From positions 748,982-812,981 of the forward strand of contig NZ_WIAY01000001.1 in assembly GCF_009467805.1 (NCBI RefSeq): a stretch of 64,000 nt of DNA, written 5' to 3'. Every line of letters begins with the position of its first letter. Position 1 is the first letter of the stretch. This DNA is from Stenotrophomonas nematodicola. Its GTDB lineage: Bacteria > Pseudomonadota > Gammaproteobacteria > Xanthomonadales > Xanthomonadaceae. A program made the translations under genes and the position numbers. Under the pieces are notes generated by a model. That model saw only the letters and a program-made list of their open reading frames with translations, did no database searches and was not told where the DNA came from. Below are positions 54,398 through 64,000 of the stretch, piece after piece.

Positions 54398-55519
54398 TTA
54401 CGCCCAGCCGACCAGCTCGAACAGTTTCAGGATCAGGTAGGCACAGCCGCCTGCCGCCGGAATGGTCAGGATCCAGGCCCACACGATGCGCTCGATCACA
54501 CCGAAACGCAGCGAACGCGGGTTCTTGGCGTAGCCCACGCCCATGATCGCGGTGGAAATGCTGTGCGTGGTCGACACCGGCATGCCGAAATGCGCGGCCA
54601 GGGTCAGAATGGTGGCCGAGCTGGTTTCCGCGGCGAAACCGTGGATCGGATGCAGCTTGACCATCTTGTGCCCCAGGGTCTTGATGATCTTCCAGCCGCC
54701 CGAGGCGGTACCGGCGGCCATCACCACCGCACAGGTCAGCACGATCCACATCGCGATGCCGTCACCGGCGTGCGCGTCCGGGTGCATGAAGGCCAGCCAG
54801 GACGGCAGGTCGTTCAGCGCACCGGTCGCCTCGGCGCCGATCAGGGTCATGGCGATGATGCCCATCGTCTTCTGCGCGTCGTTGTGGCCGTGGGCGAAGC
54901 CCATATAGGCCGCCGACACGATCTGCGCCTTGCCGAAGAAGGCATTGACGATGCGCGGACGGGCCATGCGCCCGAGCCAGCCGCCGACCTTGGCCATGCC
55001 CGCGATGATCGCCCACAGCAGCAGCATCACCACGATGCCGAGCAGGAAGCCAGCGATCGGCGAGGTGATCATCGGCAGGAACACCTTCCACAGCAGGCCC
55101 TTGTTCTGGGCCCAGGTGCCGATCCGCTCGGACCAGATCAGGGCGTCCCAGTTGTTGTGGGCCGCGGCCAGGCCGGCACCGCACAGGCCGCCGATCAGCG
55201 CGTGCGAGGACGACGACGGCAGGCCTTTCCACCAGGTGATCAGGTTCCAGATGATGCCACCCAGCAGGGCGCACAGGATCACCTGCGGGGTCACCTCCAC
55301 CACGTTGGTGTTGAGCAGGCCCGAGGCGATGGTCAGCGCCACGGCGGTGCCGGTCAGGGCGCCGATGAGGTTCATGAACGCCGCGAGCATCACCGCCCAG
55401 CCGGGCGAGAGCACTTTGGTCGCCACTACGGTGGCGATGGAGTTGGCGGTGTCGTGGAAGCCGTTGATGAACTCGAAGACGAGCGCGGCCAGGATCACCA
55501 CCAGGACAAGGGTCAGCAT
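54398..55519 (-). CDS. pit: Inorganic phosphate transporter, PiT family
   Basis: A 373-residue membrane transporter starting MLTLVLVVILAALVFEFING. The PiT signature FINGFHDTANSIATVVATKVLSP and its C-terminal repeat GFAAETSSATILTLAAHFGM with PVSTTHSISTAIMGVG are clear. About ten hydrophobic segments. It carries phosphate with metal cations. The DUF47 gene lies 13 bp upstream, the usual regulatory partner. Confidence 0.93.
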   Translation of the reverse strand: MLTLVLVVILAALVFEFINGFHDTANSIATVVATKVLSPGWAVMLAAFMNLIGALTGTAVALTIASGLLNTNVVEVTPQVILCALLGGIIWNLITWWKGLPSSSSHALIGGLCGAGLAAAHNNWDALIWSERIGTWAQNKGLLWKVFLPMITSPIAGFLLGIVVMLLLWAIIAGMAKVGGWLGRMARPRIVNAFFGKAQIVSAAYMGFAHGHNDAQKTMGIIAMTLIGAEATGALNDLPSWLAFMHPDAHAGDGIAMWIVLTCAVVMAAGTASGGWKIIKTLGHKMVKLHPIHGFAAETSSATILTLAAHFGMPVSTTHSISTAIMGVGYAKNPRSLRFGVIERIVWAWILTIPAAGGCAYLILKLFELVGWA

Positions 55520-55532
55520 GCTGTGGCGTCCG

Positions 55533-56159
55533 TCAGCTGTTCTTCAGCACGATCTGGTACGCCACCACACCGGCCTCGCGGCAACGGTCGATGGCTTTTT
55601 CCAGGATCTCGAAGAACTCCTTGAGCAGGAACATCTGCAGGTTGTCCAGGCGGCCGGAATAGATGTCGCGGTACAGCTCGAGCATCAGGCGGTCGGCCTC
55701 GTTCTCCAGCGATCGCAGCTTCTCGTTGAGCGCGGTCATCCGGTCCAGATTCATGTGGCGCAGGTCATTGACCATCTCCACGACCACGCTGGCGGCCTGC
55801 TCAAGCATCGCCGCGCGCGGCGCGAAGTCGATGTGCTCCAGGTGGGTGGTGGCCAGCGAGTAGCGATCGGCGAACTTCTCGATCTGCTTGGGAATCTTGT
55901 ACAGCGCCGAGCCCAGCGCTTCGATGTCCTCGCGCTCGATCGGGGTCATGAAGCTGTCCACCAGCGCCTGGCTGATCTTGTCCGACGCGGCGCGTTCGCG
56001 CAGGCGGGCCAGCTTGAAGGCGTCCAGCGCGGGCTGGCGGTCGGCCGCGCGCAGCATCGCGTGCAGCGCCTTGGCGCTGTCCTGGGCGGCCTGCGCAGCC
56101 TCGTCCAGCAGGGTGTAGAACTGTTTGCCGGAGCCGAAAATGGTCTGCAGAGAGAACAT
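55533..56159 (-). CDS. DUF47 (PhoU-like) partner of the phosphate transporter
   Basis: A 208-residue helical protein starting MFSLQTIFGSGKQFYTLLDE. Pattern with AAQAAQDSAKALHAML, DKISQALVDSFMTPIEREDI and YDKIPKQIEKFADRY-like helices fits the TIGR00153/DUF47 family, a PhoU-like bundle thought to regulate the adjacent PiT transporter. It is the first gene of the two-gene unit. Confidence 0.93.
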   Translation of the reverse strand: MFSLQTIFGSGKQFYTLLDEAAQAAQDSAKALHAMLRAADRQPALDAFKLARLRERAASDKISQALVDSFMTPIEREDIEALGSALYKIPKQIEKFADRYSLATTHLEHIDFAPRAAMLEQAASVVVEMVNDLRHMNLDRMTALNEKLRSLENEADRLMLELYRDIYSGRLDNLQMFLLKEFFEILEKAIDRCREAGVVAYQIVLKNS

Positions 56160-56442
56160 TGAGAAACCTATTCGCCGTCGAGGAAGGACGGCACCGGGCG
56201 GAATTATGACGGTTTGATGTCCATTGCGGGTACTCCCCCCCGATCTTCACGCCAGGGTGGCCCCGCCTGAACGACTCTGTTTGCGTCACTGCCCCGGCCT
56301 TTTGTTAAGATGCACGGGCACCTTCGGGTGCACTCTATGGACGACGACCCTTACCCCCCTCCGCACCGCCGCGCCTTCCCGCGCCCCGGTAGCCGACATC
56401 GCTTGAACACGCCCTCCCTGCCACCAACCGGGGACGACGCCC
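56160..56442. other. Intergenic stretch with a UUCG hairpin upstream of the CorC-like gene
   Basis: A 283-bp gap between divergent genes. At 56318-56331 a 5-bp stem encloses a TTCG loop, 111 bp before the CorC-like start, perhaps in its leader. No riboswitch was recognised. The divergent promoters are presumably here. Confidence 0.4.
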
Positions 56443-57753
56443 GTGTTTGAACTGATTATTGTCCTGGCCCTGATCCTTCTCAACGGCTTCTTCGCCATGT
56501 CCGAAATGTCGGTCATGACCTCGCGCAAGAGCCGGCTCAAGCAGATGGCCGCCAGCAGCAAGCGCGCCGCACGGGCGCTGGAGCTGTCTGAAAAGCCCGA
56601 GAGCTTCCTGTCCACGGTCCAGATCGGCATCACGCTGATCGGCATCCTGACCGGTGTCTTCGGTGGCGAGGCGATCGGCCTGGCCATCGCCCAATGGCTG
56701 CACGGCCTGTTCCCGGGGTTTGTCTATGCCAGCGAAGTGGGCAAGGCGCTGGCAGTGGCCCTGATCACCTTCCTGACGCTCATCTTCGGTGAACTGGTGC
56801 CCAAGCGGCTCGCGATCACCCGCTCGGAAGATATCGCCGGCCTGGTCGCCTGGCCGATGGGCTGGCTGTCGCGCATCGCCTTCCCGGCGGTGTGGCTGCT
56901 CTCGCACAGCACCCGGCTGGTGCTGCGGGTGCTTGGTCTGGGCAAAGACGAAGCGGCCTCCGTGACCGAAGAAGAAATCCGCATGCTGGTGGCCGAGAGC
57001 CACGAGGCCGGCGTGATCGATGCGCACGAGCGCGACATGATGAACCGGGTGATGCGCCTGGGCGACCGCACGGCCGACAGCCTGATGACGCCGCGCAACC
57101 GGATCGCCTGGCTGGACACCGTGGCGGCCCCGGAGAAGAACATTGCGACCATGCGCGAGAACGAGTTCTCGCGTTACCCGGTGTACCGCGACAACGACCA
57201 GGACATCGTCGGCGTGCTCGAGGTGAAAAGCCTGGTGACGCGCCTGGTGCGCGACGACCACTCGCTGTTCCAGCACCTTCGCGAGCCGCTGTACGTCTCC
57301 GAATCCACCCACGCGATGAAGCTGCTGGAGATCTTCCGCGAGGAACAGCAGTCGATGGCGCTGGTGGTGGACGAGTACGGCGAGATCCAGGGCCTGGTGA
57401 CCATCAGCGACCTGATGGGTGCGGTGGTCGGCCGGCTGCAGTCGGTGGAGAACGTGGACGAAGACGCCCTGGTGGTGACCCGCGAGGACGGCTCGTACCT
57501 GGTGGACGGGTCGCTGTCGATCGAGGACCTGCGCGAACTGATGGGCAATGCCGAACTGCCCGATGCCGAAGACGGCGATTACTACACGCTGGCCGGCATG
57601 TGCATCCATTTCTTCGGGCGCATCCCGCACGCGGGCGAGTATTTCGACTGGGCCGGCTGGCGCATCGAGATCGTCGACCTCGATGGCGCACGCGTGGACA
57701 AACTGCTGCTGCGCACGCTGTCCGAAGAAGAGACCGATGAACTCACCGGCTGA
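56443..57753 (+). CDS. CorC/HlyC-type membrane protein with CBS domains
   Basis: A 436-residue protein starting MFELIIVLALILLNGFFAMS. The N-terminal DUF21 part has four hydrophobic segments with FAMSEMSVMTSRKSRLKQMA; two CBS domains follow (MTPRNRIAWLDTVAAPEKNI and EIQGLVTISDLMGAVVG), and then a CorC_HlyC domain (VDGSLSIEDLRELMG, ending near GARVDKLLLRTLSEEE). The family is linked to magnesium/cobalt export. It ends 17 bp inside the next gene. Confidence 0.92.
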   Translation: MFELIIVLALILLNGFFAMSEMSVMTSRKSRLKQMAASSKRAARALELSEKPESFLSTVQIGITLIGILTGVFGGEAIGLAIAQWLHGLFPGFVYASEVGKALAVALITFLTLIFGELVPKRLAITRSEDIAGLVAWPMGWLSRIAFPAVWLLSHSTRLVLRVLGLGKDEAASVTEEEIRMLVAESHEAGVIDAHERDMMNRVMRLGDRTADSLMTPRNRIAWLDTVAAPEKNIATMRENEFSRYPVYRDNDQDIVGVLEVKSLVTRLVRDDHSLFQHLREPLYVSESTHAMKLLEIFREEQQSMALVVDEYGEIQGLVTISDLMGAVVGRLQSVENVDEDALVVTREDGSYLVDGSLSIEDLRELMGNAELPDAEDGDYYTLAGMCIHFFGRIPHAGEYFDWAGWRIEIVDLDGARVDKLLLRTLSEEETDELTG

Positions 57754-58393
57754 TCCCACTCCGCCGGACCAGGACCGGCCCGACTATCGCAACGAGGGCA
57801 TCCGCACCCTGCTGGCGATGTTCGACCACGGCGACCCGGAAGAGCGCCTGCGGCTGGGCCAGATCCTGCAGAACCTGCAGCAGAGCGCGTTCGGCGTGTT
57901 CCTGTTCGTGGCGATCCTGCCGGCCTTCATCCCGATCCCGGGCATTGGCGGGGCGGTCAGCGGCCCGCTGATCCTGCTGATCGGGGTCCAGATGCTGTGC
58001 GGGCTGCGGCGGCCCTGGCTGCCGGGCTTCATCGCCAACCGCGGCCCCAAGCGCGGCACCATGCACCGCTTCCTGGCCCGCATCGACGGCGCGCTGCGCC
58101 GCCTGGACCGGCTGCTCAAACCGCGCCTGCCGGGCCTGCTGTCGCCGCTGCCGGCCCATGCCTTCACCGGCCTGCTGCTGATCCTGGTGGGGGTGATGCT
58201 GTCGCTGCCGATCCCCTTCACCAACTACCTATTCGGCTTCCAGCTGCTGCTGTTCGCCCTGGCCCTGCTCGAGCGCGACGGCGCGCTGATGCTGGCCAAC
58301 TGGATCGGCGCGGTGGCCGCTGTGCTGTTCTTTGGCTTCAGCTCGGGGCACCTGGTGAGCTACACGGTGGAGCTGTTCAACAAGTGGTTCTGA
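57737..58393 (+). CDS. ExoD-family membrane protein
   Basis: A 218-residue protein starting MNSPADPTPPDQDRPDYRNE at 57737, overlapping the CorC-like gene. The ExoD pattern includes RTLLAMFDHGDPEERLRLGQ, AFGVFLFVAILPAFIPIPGIG and HAFTGLLLILVGVMLSLPIPF. Four or five membrane segments. The family was named from exopolysaccharide phenotypes in rhizobia; here the role is unknown. Confidence 0.9.
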   Translation: MNSPADPTPPDQDRPDYRNEGIRTLLAMFDHGDPEERLRLGQILQNLQQSAFGVFLFVAILPAFIPIPGIGGAVSGPLILLIGVQMLCGLRRPWLPGFIANRGPKRGTMHRFLARIDGALRRLDRLLKPRLPGLLSPLPAHAFTGLLLILVGVMLSLPIPFTNYLFGFQLLLFALALLERDGALMLANWIGAVAAVLFFGFSSGHLVSYTVELFNKWF

Positions 58394-58436
58394 TGTGTCC
58401 CGACCCGCGGTCGGGACCCACCTCGTCAGCCCTGGC

Positions 58437-58937
58437 TCAGCGCAGATCGACCACGCCGTTGTCGGACAACGCGCCCGGCTCGTCGTTCATCGCCGACAAC
58501 ACGAAACTCAGGGCGCTGCCCAGCAGGCCGCCCGGGCCATCCCAGTACTCGGCCGATTCGGCGCTGACGTGGATCAGGCGCAGGTTCGGGTCGTCCGGAC
58601 CGCCGGGGAAGAACAGCTTCATCGCCGGCGACCACAGTTCCTCGGCCTTGGCGCGGTCATCGATCACCCGCGCGGTGCCGGCCACCGACACATAGGTGTT
58701 GCCCGAGGTGGAGGCGTAGGCCACGTTGACCCGCGGATTCAGTGCGATCTCGGCCACCTTCGGGCTGTCGGCCGCAGTCGCGAACCACAGGTCGCCATCG
58801 AACTCGACCTCCTGGGTACCCAGCGGACGGCTGTAAAGGCGGCCGTCGACACCGACGGTGGTGAACATCGCGATGTCGATGCCGCGGATCATCTCGGCCA
58901 GTTGCCGGATGTGCTGTAGGCGGTCGTGTTCTGGCAT
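58437..58937 (-). CDS. Pyridoxamine 5'-phosphate oxidase-family protein (general stress protein 26-like)
   Basis: A 166-residue protein starting MPEHDRLQHIRQLAEMIRGI at 58937, with AGGAGTCC upstream. The pattern DIAMFTTVGVDGRLYSRPLG, DLWFATAADSPKVAEIAL and NTYVSVAGTARVIDD is a split-barrel flavin-binding fold of the GSP26 type. Binds FMN or FAD; substrate unknown. Convergent with exoD. Confidence 0.85.
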   Translation of the reverse strand: MPEHDRLQHIRQLAEMIRGIDIAMFTTVGVDGRLYSRPLGTQEVEFDGDLWFATAADSPKVAEIALNPRVNVAYASTSGNTYVSVAGTARVIDDRAKAEELWSPAMKLFFPGGPDDPNLRLIHVSAESAEYWDGPGGLLGSALSFVLSAMNDEPGALSDNGVVDLR

Positions 58938-59032
58938 GGGAGGACTCCTGCAAAAAAGGAGCTCCATCACACCGGATTGCCGGCTACGACGGCGTGAACC
59001 GGCCGGTCACGCCGCCTTCGCGGGGGCACGCC

Positions 59033-60028
<996 letters not shown>

Positions 60029-60122
60029 GGACGCGTTCCATCAAAGGGTATGCCCCTGAGATGGGGCCGATTCCCCCCGTCGCCATGCCCGGCAGCGAGA
60101 CGCTGATTTTCGCGTTCAGCCG

Positions 60123-60869
60123 TCAACCGGCAGGCGCGTCCACCAGCGGCTTCAGGTCCGCATCCAGCGCCACCCGCTCATCGAACACGAAACAGCGGCC
60201 CTCGTAGCCCTCCCCGCCCACGGCCTCGAAGTACCCGAGAATGCCGCCGTCGAGCTGCAGCACGTTGTCCATGCCGTCGTTGCGCATCCACAGGGCCGCC
60301 TTCTCGCAGCGGATGCCGCCGGTGCAGAAGCTCACCACAGTGCTGTCACGCAGCGCCTCACGGTGCGGCGCCAACGCCTCCGGCAGATCGGTGAACTTGG
60401 TGATCGGCAGTACCAGCGCATCCTGGAAGGTGCCGTACGCGATCTCCTGGGTGTTGCGGGTGTCCAGCATCACCACGGGTTTGCCGGCGTCGTCGTGGCC
60501 CTGGCGCAGCCAGCGCTGCACCGTGGCCGGGTCCACCGACGGCGCCCGCGGATAGGCCAGCGGCTGGCCGTCGTCGATGCGGAAACTGATGATCTCCGGC
60601 TTGACCTTGGCCTTGAGCCGGGCGAACGGCTGCATCCGGCTGTAGCTGGTCTTCACGCGTAGATCGGCGAAACGCGGGTCCTCGCGCAGCGCGGCGTAGA
60701 AGGCGTCGATGCCGGCTTCCGGGCCCGCCAGGAACAGGTTGATGCCCTCGCCCGCCACCAGCACGGTGCCGCGCAGGTCGGCGGTGGTGGCACGCGCCAG
60801 CAGGGTCGCACACAGCGCGTCCGGGTCGGCAATGGAAGTGAAGTGGTAGGCGGCGGTATTGGCGATCAT
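60123..60869 (-). CDS. trhO: tRNA uridine(34) hydroxylase TrhO (rhodanese-like)
   Basis: A 248-residue protein starting MIANTAAYHFTSIADPDALC. The N-terminal acylphosphatase-like domain (RGTVLVAGEGINLFLAG) is followed by a rhodanese domain with the active-site loop FCTGGIRCEKAALWM. TrhO makes the 5-hydroxyuridine at U34 of tRNAs in E. coli. Somewhat shorter than the E. coli protein (350). Confidence 0.9.
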   Translation of the reverse strand: MIANTAAYHFTSIADPDALCATLLARATTADLRGTVLVAGEGINLFLAGPEAGIDAFYAALREDPRFADLRVKTSYSRMQPFARLKAKVKPEIISFRIDDGQPLAYPRAPSVDPATVQRWLRQGHDDAGKPVVMLDTRNTQEIAYGTFQDALVLPITKFTDLPEALAPHREALRDSTVVSFCTGGIRCEKAALWMRNDGMDNVLQLDGGILGYFEAVGGEGYEGRCFVFDERVALDADLKPLVDAPAG

Positions 60870-60915
60870 GCCGCCATTTTACCGCCCCCTCCGCCCCTGT
60901 GGCGCCGCGCCGTGT

Positions 60916-61281
60916 TCAGCCGCGCAGCAGCATGAACGGCAGCAGCACCAGGGCCGCCGCCGCCACCATGCCCAGCAGCACCGCCACCACGAACAGCGGC
61001 CGACGACGGGCCAGCGTCGCGAAGGTCTCCGCGCTGCCGTCGCGCAGCGCCGCCTGGCGTTCGGCGCGCACCCGCTCGCCGCGCGCCTGCTGGTACCCGG
61101 CCATCAGGGCCTTGGCACGCGGATGGTCCTCGTTGTCGCGGATCCAGATGCCGCCCCATGAGATTCCCCACGGGCTGGGCTCGGTGCGGTAATGGGCGAT
61201 GCCCGCCTGGTCCAGCAGGGCGGTCACGTCCTGGATTTCATCGTCCGCGACATGGCGCAGGTTGAGCAGCAGTTTCGACAT
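60916..61281 (-). CDS. DUF6164-like small membrane protein
   Basis: A 121-residue protein starting MSKLLLNLRHVADDEIQDVT, with a SPWGISWGGIWIRDNEDHPRA signature and a C-terminal membrane segment (PLFVVAVLLGMVAAAALVLL). The N-terminal part resembles DUF2007-like signal domains. Function unknown. Divergent from the FKBP gene. Confidence 0.8.
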   Translation of the reverse strand: MSKLLLNLRHVADDEIQDVTALLDQAGIAHYRTEPSPWGISWGGIWIRDNEDHPRAKALMAGYQQARGERVRAERQAALRDGSAETFATLARRRPLFVVAVLLGMVAAAALVLLPFMLLRG

Positions 61282-61345
61282 GCCCCCATGATACCGCCCG
61301 GCGATGCGCTACCCTTGCGTCCCGTTTTCCTGACCTGGAGCTGCC

Positions 61346-61774
61346 ATGCGCCGCCTGCTCATTCCATTGATGTTGTCGCTGCTGGCCGGCTGCACCCCGC
61401 CCGGCCCGCCGCCCGGTGGCAGCATCGCGCAGTTCCAGAAGATCGATACCCAGCCCGGGACCGGTGCCGAGGCCACGCCCGGCAGCCGCATCAGCGTGCA
61501 CTACACCGGCTGGATCTACGACGAACGCACCGCCGACAAGCACGGCGAGAAGTTCGACAGCTCGGTCGATCGCGGCGAGCCCTTCAGCTTCACGCTCGGC
61601 AAGGGCGAGGTCATCAAGGGCTGGGACGAGGGCTTTGCCGGCATGAAGGTGGGCGGCAAGCGGACGCTGATGATTCCGGCCGAGTACGGCTACGGCGCCC
61701 GTCGCGCCGGGCCGATTGCCCCGGGCTCCTCGCTGGTGTTCGATGTCGAACTGCTCGACGTCACTCCGCGCTGA
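61346..61774 (+). CDS. FKBP-type peptidyl-prolyl isomerase lipoprotein
   Basis: A 142-residue protein starting MRRLLIPLMLSLLAGCTPPG with lipobox LLAGC, thus anchored. FKBP domain: ISVHYTGWIYDER, FDSSVDRGEPFSFTLGKGEV, IKGWDEGFAGMKVGGKRTLM and IPAEYGYGARRAG. It would help fold envelope proteins. It is followed 9 bp on by the BaiN-like gene. Confidence 0.92.
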   Translation: MRRLLIPLMLSLLAGCTPPGPPPGGSIAQFQKIDTQPGTGAEATPGSRISVHYTGWIYDERTADKHGEKFDSSVDRGEPFSFTLGKGEVIKGWDEGFAGMKVGGKRTLMIPAEYGYGARRAGPIAPGSSLVFDVELLDVTPR

Positions 61775-61783
61775 CCGTTGCGC

Positions 61784-63025
61784 ATGAGCATTGAACGCAG
61801 TGCCCCGCGACGGGTAGCCATCATCGGCGGCGGGCCGGCAGGCCTGATGGCCGCTGAAACCGTGCGCGCCACGGGGCATCAGGTGGACGTGTACGAAGCC
61901 AAGGGCTCGCCGGGACGCAAGTTCCTGATCGCCGGCAAGGGCGGCTTGAACCTGACCCACTCCGATCCGCACGACCTGTTCGTATCACGCTACCGCGAGC
62001 GCGCGGCCGAAGTCGGCGACTGGCTCGCCGACTTCGATGCCGATGCGCTGCGCGCCTGGGCGCTGGGCTTCGGCGTGGAGACCTACGTGGGCAGCTCGGG
62101 CCGGGTCTTCCCAGTGGATCGCAAAGCCGCGCCGCTGCTGCGGGGTTGGGTGCGACGGCTCAAGGAACAGGGCGTGCGTCTGCATGTGCAGCACCGCTGG
62201 ACCGGCTGGGATGCCAACGGTGACCTGTGTTTCGATACGGCGGACGGCACGCACACCGTGACGGCGGACGCCGTGGTGCTGGCGATGGGGGGCGGGAGCT
62301 GGCCCCAACTGGGTTCCGACGGCGCCTGGAGGGCGCCGATGGCCGCGCGCGGCATCGACATCGCCCCCCTGAAACCGGCCAACTGCGGGTTCGACCTGGA
62401 CTGGACCGCGTACTTCAGCGAACGCCAGGCCGGTGCCCCGTTGAAGCCGGTGGTGGCGCACTGGATTGACCTCCACGGTCAGCCGCGCTCCCTGCAGGGC
62501 GAGTGCGTGATCACCGCCAACGGCATCGAAGGCAGCCTGATCTATGCGCTGGCCGCCGACCTGCGCGATGCGCTGGCCCGCGATGGGAAGGTGCAGCTGC
62601 ACCTGGACCTGCTGCCCGGGCAGACCGAGGCGCAGGTGCTGGAGAAGCTGCTGCGCCCACGTCAGGGCCGCAGCTTCGGCGAGTATCTGCGCCGCCAGTT
62701 GGGTCTTGGCGGGGTCAAATCGGCGCTGCTGTTCGAGGTGCTGGGCAAGGAGGCGGGACAGTTGCCGCCGGAGCGTATCGCGGCGGCGCTCAAGCGGCTG
62801 CCGTTGTCGCCCCTTCGCCCGCGGCCGCTTGCCGAGGTGATCAGCACCGCCGGTGGCGTCCGCCTGGAGGCGCTGGACGCGCAGTTGATGCTGCGCGATC
62901 TGCCCGGCACCTTCTGCGCCGGCGAAATGCTGGACTGGGAAGCCCCCACCGGCGGCTACCTGCTGACCGCCTGCTACGCCAGCGGGCTGCGCGCCGGCCG
63001 CGGCGTGATCGACTACCTGGGATAG
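61784..63025 (+). CDS. NAD(P)/FAD-dependent oxidoreductase, BaiN/HI0933-like
   Basis: A 413-residue flavoprotein. ATG at 61784 (MSIERSAPRRVAIIGGGPAG) is preferred to a TTG two codons earlier. FAD-binding GGGPAGLMAAE, GSPGRKFLIAGKGGLNLTH, and CAGEMLDWEAPTGGYLLTAC near the end fit the HI0933/TIGR03862 group. Substrate unknown. Its stop TAG lies in a SMAG-like palindrome shared with the next gene. Confidence 0.9.
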   Translation: MSIERSAPRRVAIIGGGPAGLMAAETVRATGHQVDVYEAKGSPGRKFLIAGKGGLNLTHSDPHDLFVSRYRERAAEVGDWLADFDADALRAWALGFGVETYVGSSGRVFPVDRKAAPLLRGWVRRLKEQGVRLHVQHRWTGWDANGDLCFDTADGTHTVTADAVVLAMGGGSWPQLGSDGAWRAPMAARGIDIAPLKPANCGFDLDWTAYFSERQAGAPLKPVVAHWIDLHGQPRSLQGECVITANGIEGSLIYALAADLRDALARDGKVQLHLDLLPGQTEAQVLEKLLRPRQGRSFGEYLRRQLGLGGVKSALLFEVLGKEAGQLPPERIAAALKRLPLSPLRPRPLAEVISTAGGVRLEALDAQLMLRDLPGTFCAGEMLDWEAPTGGYLLTACYASGLRAGRGVIDYLG

Positions 63026-63041
63026 CGCCGGCCGGCCCTAC
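63022..63041 (-). repeat. SMAG-like palindrome between convergent genes
   Basis: GTAGGGCCGGCCGGCGCTAT on the minus strand: the GNAT stop is the TAG of GTAG and the opposite end holds the BaiN-like gene's TAG. A more diverged copy of the GTAG-type element. Confidence 0.5.
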
Positions 63042-63502
63042 CCGCGCTGCATGCGCACCGAGGCGAGCGACACTCCGCTGGGGTGCGCGTAAGCCTCTTC
63101 GCGCAGCGGCTGGAAGCCCGCGCGCCGGTAGAACGGCACAGCGTTGAGCGAGGCTGACAACACCAGCGGGCGCGACGGATCGCCCAGCGCCACCATCGCG
63201 TCCATCAGTGCCCGGCCGATGCCCCGCCCACCCTGGTCGGGATCGACGAACAACGCATCGATCTCATTGCCGGCCTGGTCGATCACCCCGTAGCCGAGCA
63301 GGTGGCCCTCCGCGTCCTCGGCGACGATGCAGCCGCCCTGCCCGATCAGTGCGCGGTAGTGCGCCGGCGGAGGCGAGGCCGCCCACGGCGCGATCACCTC
63401 GGGTGGATAGGCCGCACTGCAGATTTCGCGCACGCACCGCGTGCGCAGTGCCCACAGAATATCGGCTTCGTCCGCACGACCGCTGCGCAGTTGCATGGTC
63501 AT
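63038..63502 (-). CDS. GNAT acetyltransferase
   Basis: A 154-residue acetyltransferase starting MTMQLRSGRADEADILWALR. EIDALFVDPDQGGRGIGRALMDAMVALG is the acetyl-CoA-binding motif, followed by NAVPFYRRAGFQPL. Substrate not known. Stop in the shared palindrome; starts 3 bp after the stop of the glutamate-synthase-like gene, so the two form an operon. Confidence 0.9.
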   Translation of the reverse strand: MTMQLRSGRADEADILWALRTRCVREICSAAYPPEVIAPWAASPPPAHYRALIGQGGCIVAEDAEGHLLGYGVIDQAGNEIDALFVDPDQGGRGIGRALMDAMVALGDPSRPLVLSASLNAVPFYRRAGFQPLREEAYAHPSGVSLASVRMQRG

Positions 63503-63505
63503 CCC

Positions 63506-64000
63506 TCAGCGCGACTTGCTGGACCGCAGCGCCTGGATGCGCGCCGGCGGCTGGAAGGAATCGCTGCGTGCATCGGCCCAGTAGTCGTGGAAGACCGCGT
63601 GGTCCGGCACCCGGCGCAGCAGCTCGCCGGGCGACAGATAGCGATACAACGAGGCCAGCGAGCGGATCTCGACCGGCGATACCCGGCGCAGGATGTGTTC
63701 CGGCCCCAGCTCGGACGGATCGTTCAGGCCTGCCGCACACAACAGGTCGCGCAGCGCGCGCAGGGTGTTCTCGTGGTAGTTGTGCACCCGCGACGCCTTG
63801 TCGGCCGCGTCCAGGTGACGCCAGCGGTGCGGATTCTGCGTGGCGATCCCGGTGGGGCATTTGTCGCTGTGGCAGCTCAGCGACTGGATGCACCCCAGCG
63901 CGAACATGAAGCCGCGCCCGGCATTGCACCAGTCCGCGCCCAGCGCGATGGTGCGCGCGATCTCGAAGGCGCTGGTGACCTTGCCCGCCGCACCGATCCG
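63506..64000 (-). CDS. FMN-binding glutamate synthase-family protein, C-terminal part
   Basis: The 5' end lies outside the window; 165 codons with stop are seen. The frame includes GAAGKVTSAFEIARTIALGA and DWCNAGRGFMFALGCIQSLS, then the cysteine cluster CHSDKCPTGIATQ typical for the 3Fe-4S region of GltB-like (GltS-type) FMN-binding proteins. It ends with HDYWADARSDSFQPPA-like C-terminal sequence. Stand-alone proteins of this family lack the glutaminase domain; substrate is often unknown. Confidence 0.88.
   Translation of the reverse strand, partial: RIGAAGKVTSAFEIARTIALGADWCNAGRGFMFALGCIQSLSCHSDKCPTGIATQNPHRWRHLDAADKASRVHNYHENTLRALRDLLCAAGLNDPSELGPEHILRRVSPVEIRSLASLYRYLSPGELLRRVPDHAVFHDYWADARSDSFQPPARIQALRSSKSR

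Noticed and set aside
56281..56310. Possible sigma-70 promoter TTGCGT...TTAAGA before the CorC-like gene
   Set aside because: Poor match at the -10 and spacing; not strong enough to list as a feature.

Overview
The window looks like a chromosome fragment of a Xanthomonadaceae bacterium, most likely Stenotrophomonas. Three things point there: the gene order lexA-recA-recX and eno-ftsB-ispD-ispF-truD, a LexA box of the Xanthomonadales type (TTAGTAGTATTACTACTAA), and short palindromes that begin with GTAG (SMAG-like repeats, described from Stenotrophomonas maltophilia) in several intergenic gaps. It has a prophage on the left (1 to about 25.6 kb, with its left end outside the window) and ordinary housekeeping chromosome on the right (25.6-64 kb).

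Prophage. The layout is lambda-like. A CI-type repressor (18043-18744) and a small lipoprotein gene (18766-19170, in the position that rexAB has in lambda) sit between two near-identical promoter/operator units. One faces left (about 17967-18007) and starts the long minus-strand lytic operon: Cro-like protein, small ORFs, CII/CP76-like regulator, TOPRIM primase-SF3 helicase, a block of 9-bp iterons, terminase subunits, a Mor-like HTH protein, gpW-like protein, portal, a ClpP-type protease fused to the major capsid protein, decoration protein, a full lysis cassette (two small membrane proteins, endolysin, Rz/Rz1), neck genes, tail terminator, tail tube, a gpG/gpGT pair made by a -1 frameshift, and the start of the tape-measure gene. 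The other faces right (about 19187-19215) and drives a plus-strand early operon of overlapping small genes, an ASCH-like protein, a C5-cytosine methyltransferase and an AlpA-like HTH protein. That operon runs up to the 3' end of a tRNA-Ser(GCU) gene, the likely attachment site. No integrase is visible, so it is probably at the unseen left end.

Chromosome. After the tRNA come csrA, alaS, the SOS cluster recX-recA-lexA, a UbiB-family kinase, pncC, hflX-hfq, miaA-folP, ftsH, divergent rlmE and yhbY, a Mth938-like protein, a LysM/peptidase-M23 lipoprotein with a YqaA-type membrane protein, pcm-surE, an Smr protein, truD-ispF-ispD-ftsB-eno-pyrG, parE, a phosphate transporter with its DUF47 partner, a CorC/HlyC-type protein with an ExoD-like protein, and assorted single genes (flavin enzymes, TrhO, lipidated FKBP, BaiN-like flavoprotein, two GNATs) ending in a partial glutamate-synthase-like gene. 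Most are in tight operons with 1-8 bp overlaps.

Most noteworthy: the frameshift site T TTT TTT at 1156-1150, the internal ribosome-binding site in the protease-capsid fusion, the twin early promoters with shared operators, the lipoprotein in the rex position, the iteron cluster, and a repeated 9-bp gene-junction sequence in the early operon that suggests cassette exchange.
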